Assembly (NCBI GenBank): GCA_900546255.1
Contig: URCB01000051.1
Span: 1 to 12,185 of the forward strand
Length of the DNA: 12,185 bases
From: an uncultured Eubacteriales bacterium
GTDB taxonomy: Bacteria > Bacillota > Clostridia > Oscillospirales > Oscillospiraceae
Reading direction: 5' to 3'
Below, piece after piece: positions 11,559 through 12,185 of the stretch (position 1 is the stretch's first letter; each line of letters starts with the position of its first letter). The notes beneath the pieces were generated by a model. That model made no database searches, had not been told where the DNA came from, and was given only the letters and a program-made list of their open reading frames with translations. The position numbers were made by a program, and so were the translations under genes.

Positions 11559-11984
11559 GTGGCACAGAAAGTAACTGGATACGTCAAACTGCAGATTCCC
11601 GCCGGCAAGGCAACGCCGGCGCCCCCCGTTGGCCCCGCTCTGGGCCAGCACGGCATCAACATTGCCGCCTTCACCAAAGAGTTTAACGAGCGCACCAAGA
11701 ACGACGCCGGCCTGATCATCCCCGTGGTGATCACCGTCTACGCCGACCGTTCCTTCACCTTCATCACCAAGACCCCTCCCGCTGCCGTCCTCATCAAGAA
11801 GGCCTGCAACATCGAGAAGGGTTCCGGCGTGCCCAACAAGGACAAGGTCGCCACCATCAGCAAGGAAGACGTGCGCAAGATTGCCGAGACCAAGATGCGT
11901 GACCTGAATGCCGCCACCATCGAGGCCGCCATGAGCATGATTGCCGGCACCGCCCGCTCCATGGGCGTGGTCGTTGGCGAGTAA
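11559..11984 (+). CDS. rplK: 50S ribosomal protein L11
   Basis: L11 forms the GTPase-associated stalk base with 23S rRNA and is needed for the RelA-dependent stringent response. The 141 residues are of standard length: N-terminal domain with [20 protein letters not shown] (10-29), whose proline helix binds thiostrepton, then the rRNA-binding C-terminal domain ending [16 protein letters not shown]. The start is GTG at 11559, with GGAGG (11546-11550) upstream; translation as [10 protein letters not shown] matches the family start exactly. Its mRNA is preceded by the L1-type operator. rplA follows after 17 bases. Confidence 0.97.
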   Translation: MAQKVTGYVKLQIPAGKATPAPPVGPALGQHGINIAAFTKEFNERTKNDAGLIIPVVITVYADRSFTFITKTPPAAVLIKKACNIEKGSGVPNKDKVATISKEDVRKIAETKMRDLNAATIEAAMSMIAGTARSMGVVVGE

Positions 11985-12001
11985 GGCAGGAGGGTAGAGA
12001 T

Positions 12002-12185
12002 ATGTTTAGAGGAAAAAAGTATCAGGACAGCGCAAAGCAGATCGACAAGGCCACTCTGTATGACACTGCAGAGGCCATGGATCTGATTGTGAAAACCGCT
12101 CCCGCCAAGTTCGATGAGACCGTGGAGCTCCACGTGAAGCTGGGCGTTGACTCCCGTCACGCCGACCAGCAGGTCCGCGGCGCCA
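12002..12185 (+). CDS. rplA: 50S ribosomal protein L1, 5' part (runs off the window)
   Basis: The first 61 residues are visible: [20 protein letters not shown], then [22 protein letters not shown] broken across 25-46, and [14 protein letters not shown]. This is the N-terminus of L1, which forms the mobile stalk of the 50S subunit and represses its own operon by binding the rplK leader. The ATG at 12002 has AGGAGGG upstream, seven bases away. About three quarters of the protein lies beyond the right edge. Confidence 0.96.
   Translation, partial: MFRGKKYQDSAKQIDKATLYDTAEAMDLIVKTAPAKFDETVELHVKLGVDSRHADQQVRGA

Noticed and set aside
1..12185. CRISPR array, insertion sequence, integrase, prophage, tRNA or rRNA
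   Set aside because: No regularly spaced repeats, transposase or integrase-like proteins, or recognisable structural RNA genes were seen; the only near-perfect direct repeat of note is the 14-base pair inside secE.

Overview
The window is GC-rich, densely packed and uses strong AGGAGG-type ribosome binding sites. Together with Mini-ribonuclease III, an RqcH-type NFACT protein, a TM287/288-type ABC pair, a DUF1847 protein and the order rpmG-secE-nusG-rplK-rplA, this points to a Gram-positive Clostridia member, most likely a high-GC gut Oscillospiraceae (Flavonifractor/Lawsonibacter/Intestinimonas-like). That placement is inferred from gene content and style, not from a search.

Layout. (1) 1-142: several small hairpins, probably 3' ends of the leftmost transcript. 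(2) 143-2525, minus: mrnC (23S rRNA maturation), rqcH (ribosome-associated quality control) and a 70-residue cysteine-rich protein form one tight operon with a visible promoter. (3) 2594-3502, minus: a LysR-family regulator, divergent from (4) 3662-7317, plus: a heterodimeric ABC exporter pair. The second subunit is intact. The first carries a one-base frameshift and an in-frame amber codon near its end, so it reads as a recent pseudogene or a sequence-error hotspot. (5) 7314-7877, minus: an unrecognised 187-residue protein, convergent with the ABC gene. (6) 7984-9865, minus: ruvX-udp-DUF1847, joined by two 4-base stop/start overlaps, with a good promoter (9893-9921) and terminator (7922-7952). 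(7) 10150-12185, plus: a strong promoter and a roughly 230-base structured leader containing an intrinsic terminator and a possible upstream ORF, then rpmG, secE, nusG, an L1-type mRNA operator, rplK and the start of rplA.

Much of the window serves the ribosome and protein export: L33, L11, L1, NusG and SecE on the right; RuvX (16S rRNA processing), Mini-III (23S rRNA processing) and RqcH (stalled 50S rescue) on the minus strand. The rest is nucleoside salvage and a drug-exporter locus with its likely regulator.

The least explained element is the rpmG leader (10185-10401). It has alternative RNA pairings, a terminator, and an ORF with a strong ribosome binding site that runs through the terminator and stops at the rpmG ribosome binding site. 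It looks like an attenuator of the ribosomal-protein/secE/nusG operon, and I do not recognise it as a named family. I saw no CRISPR array, insertion sequence, tRNA, rRNA or phage gene.
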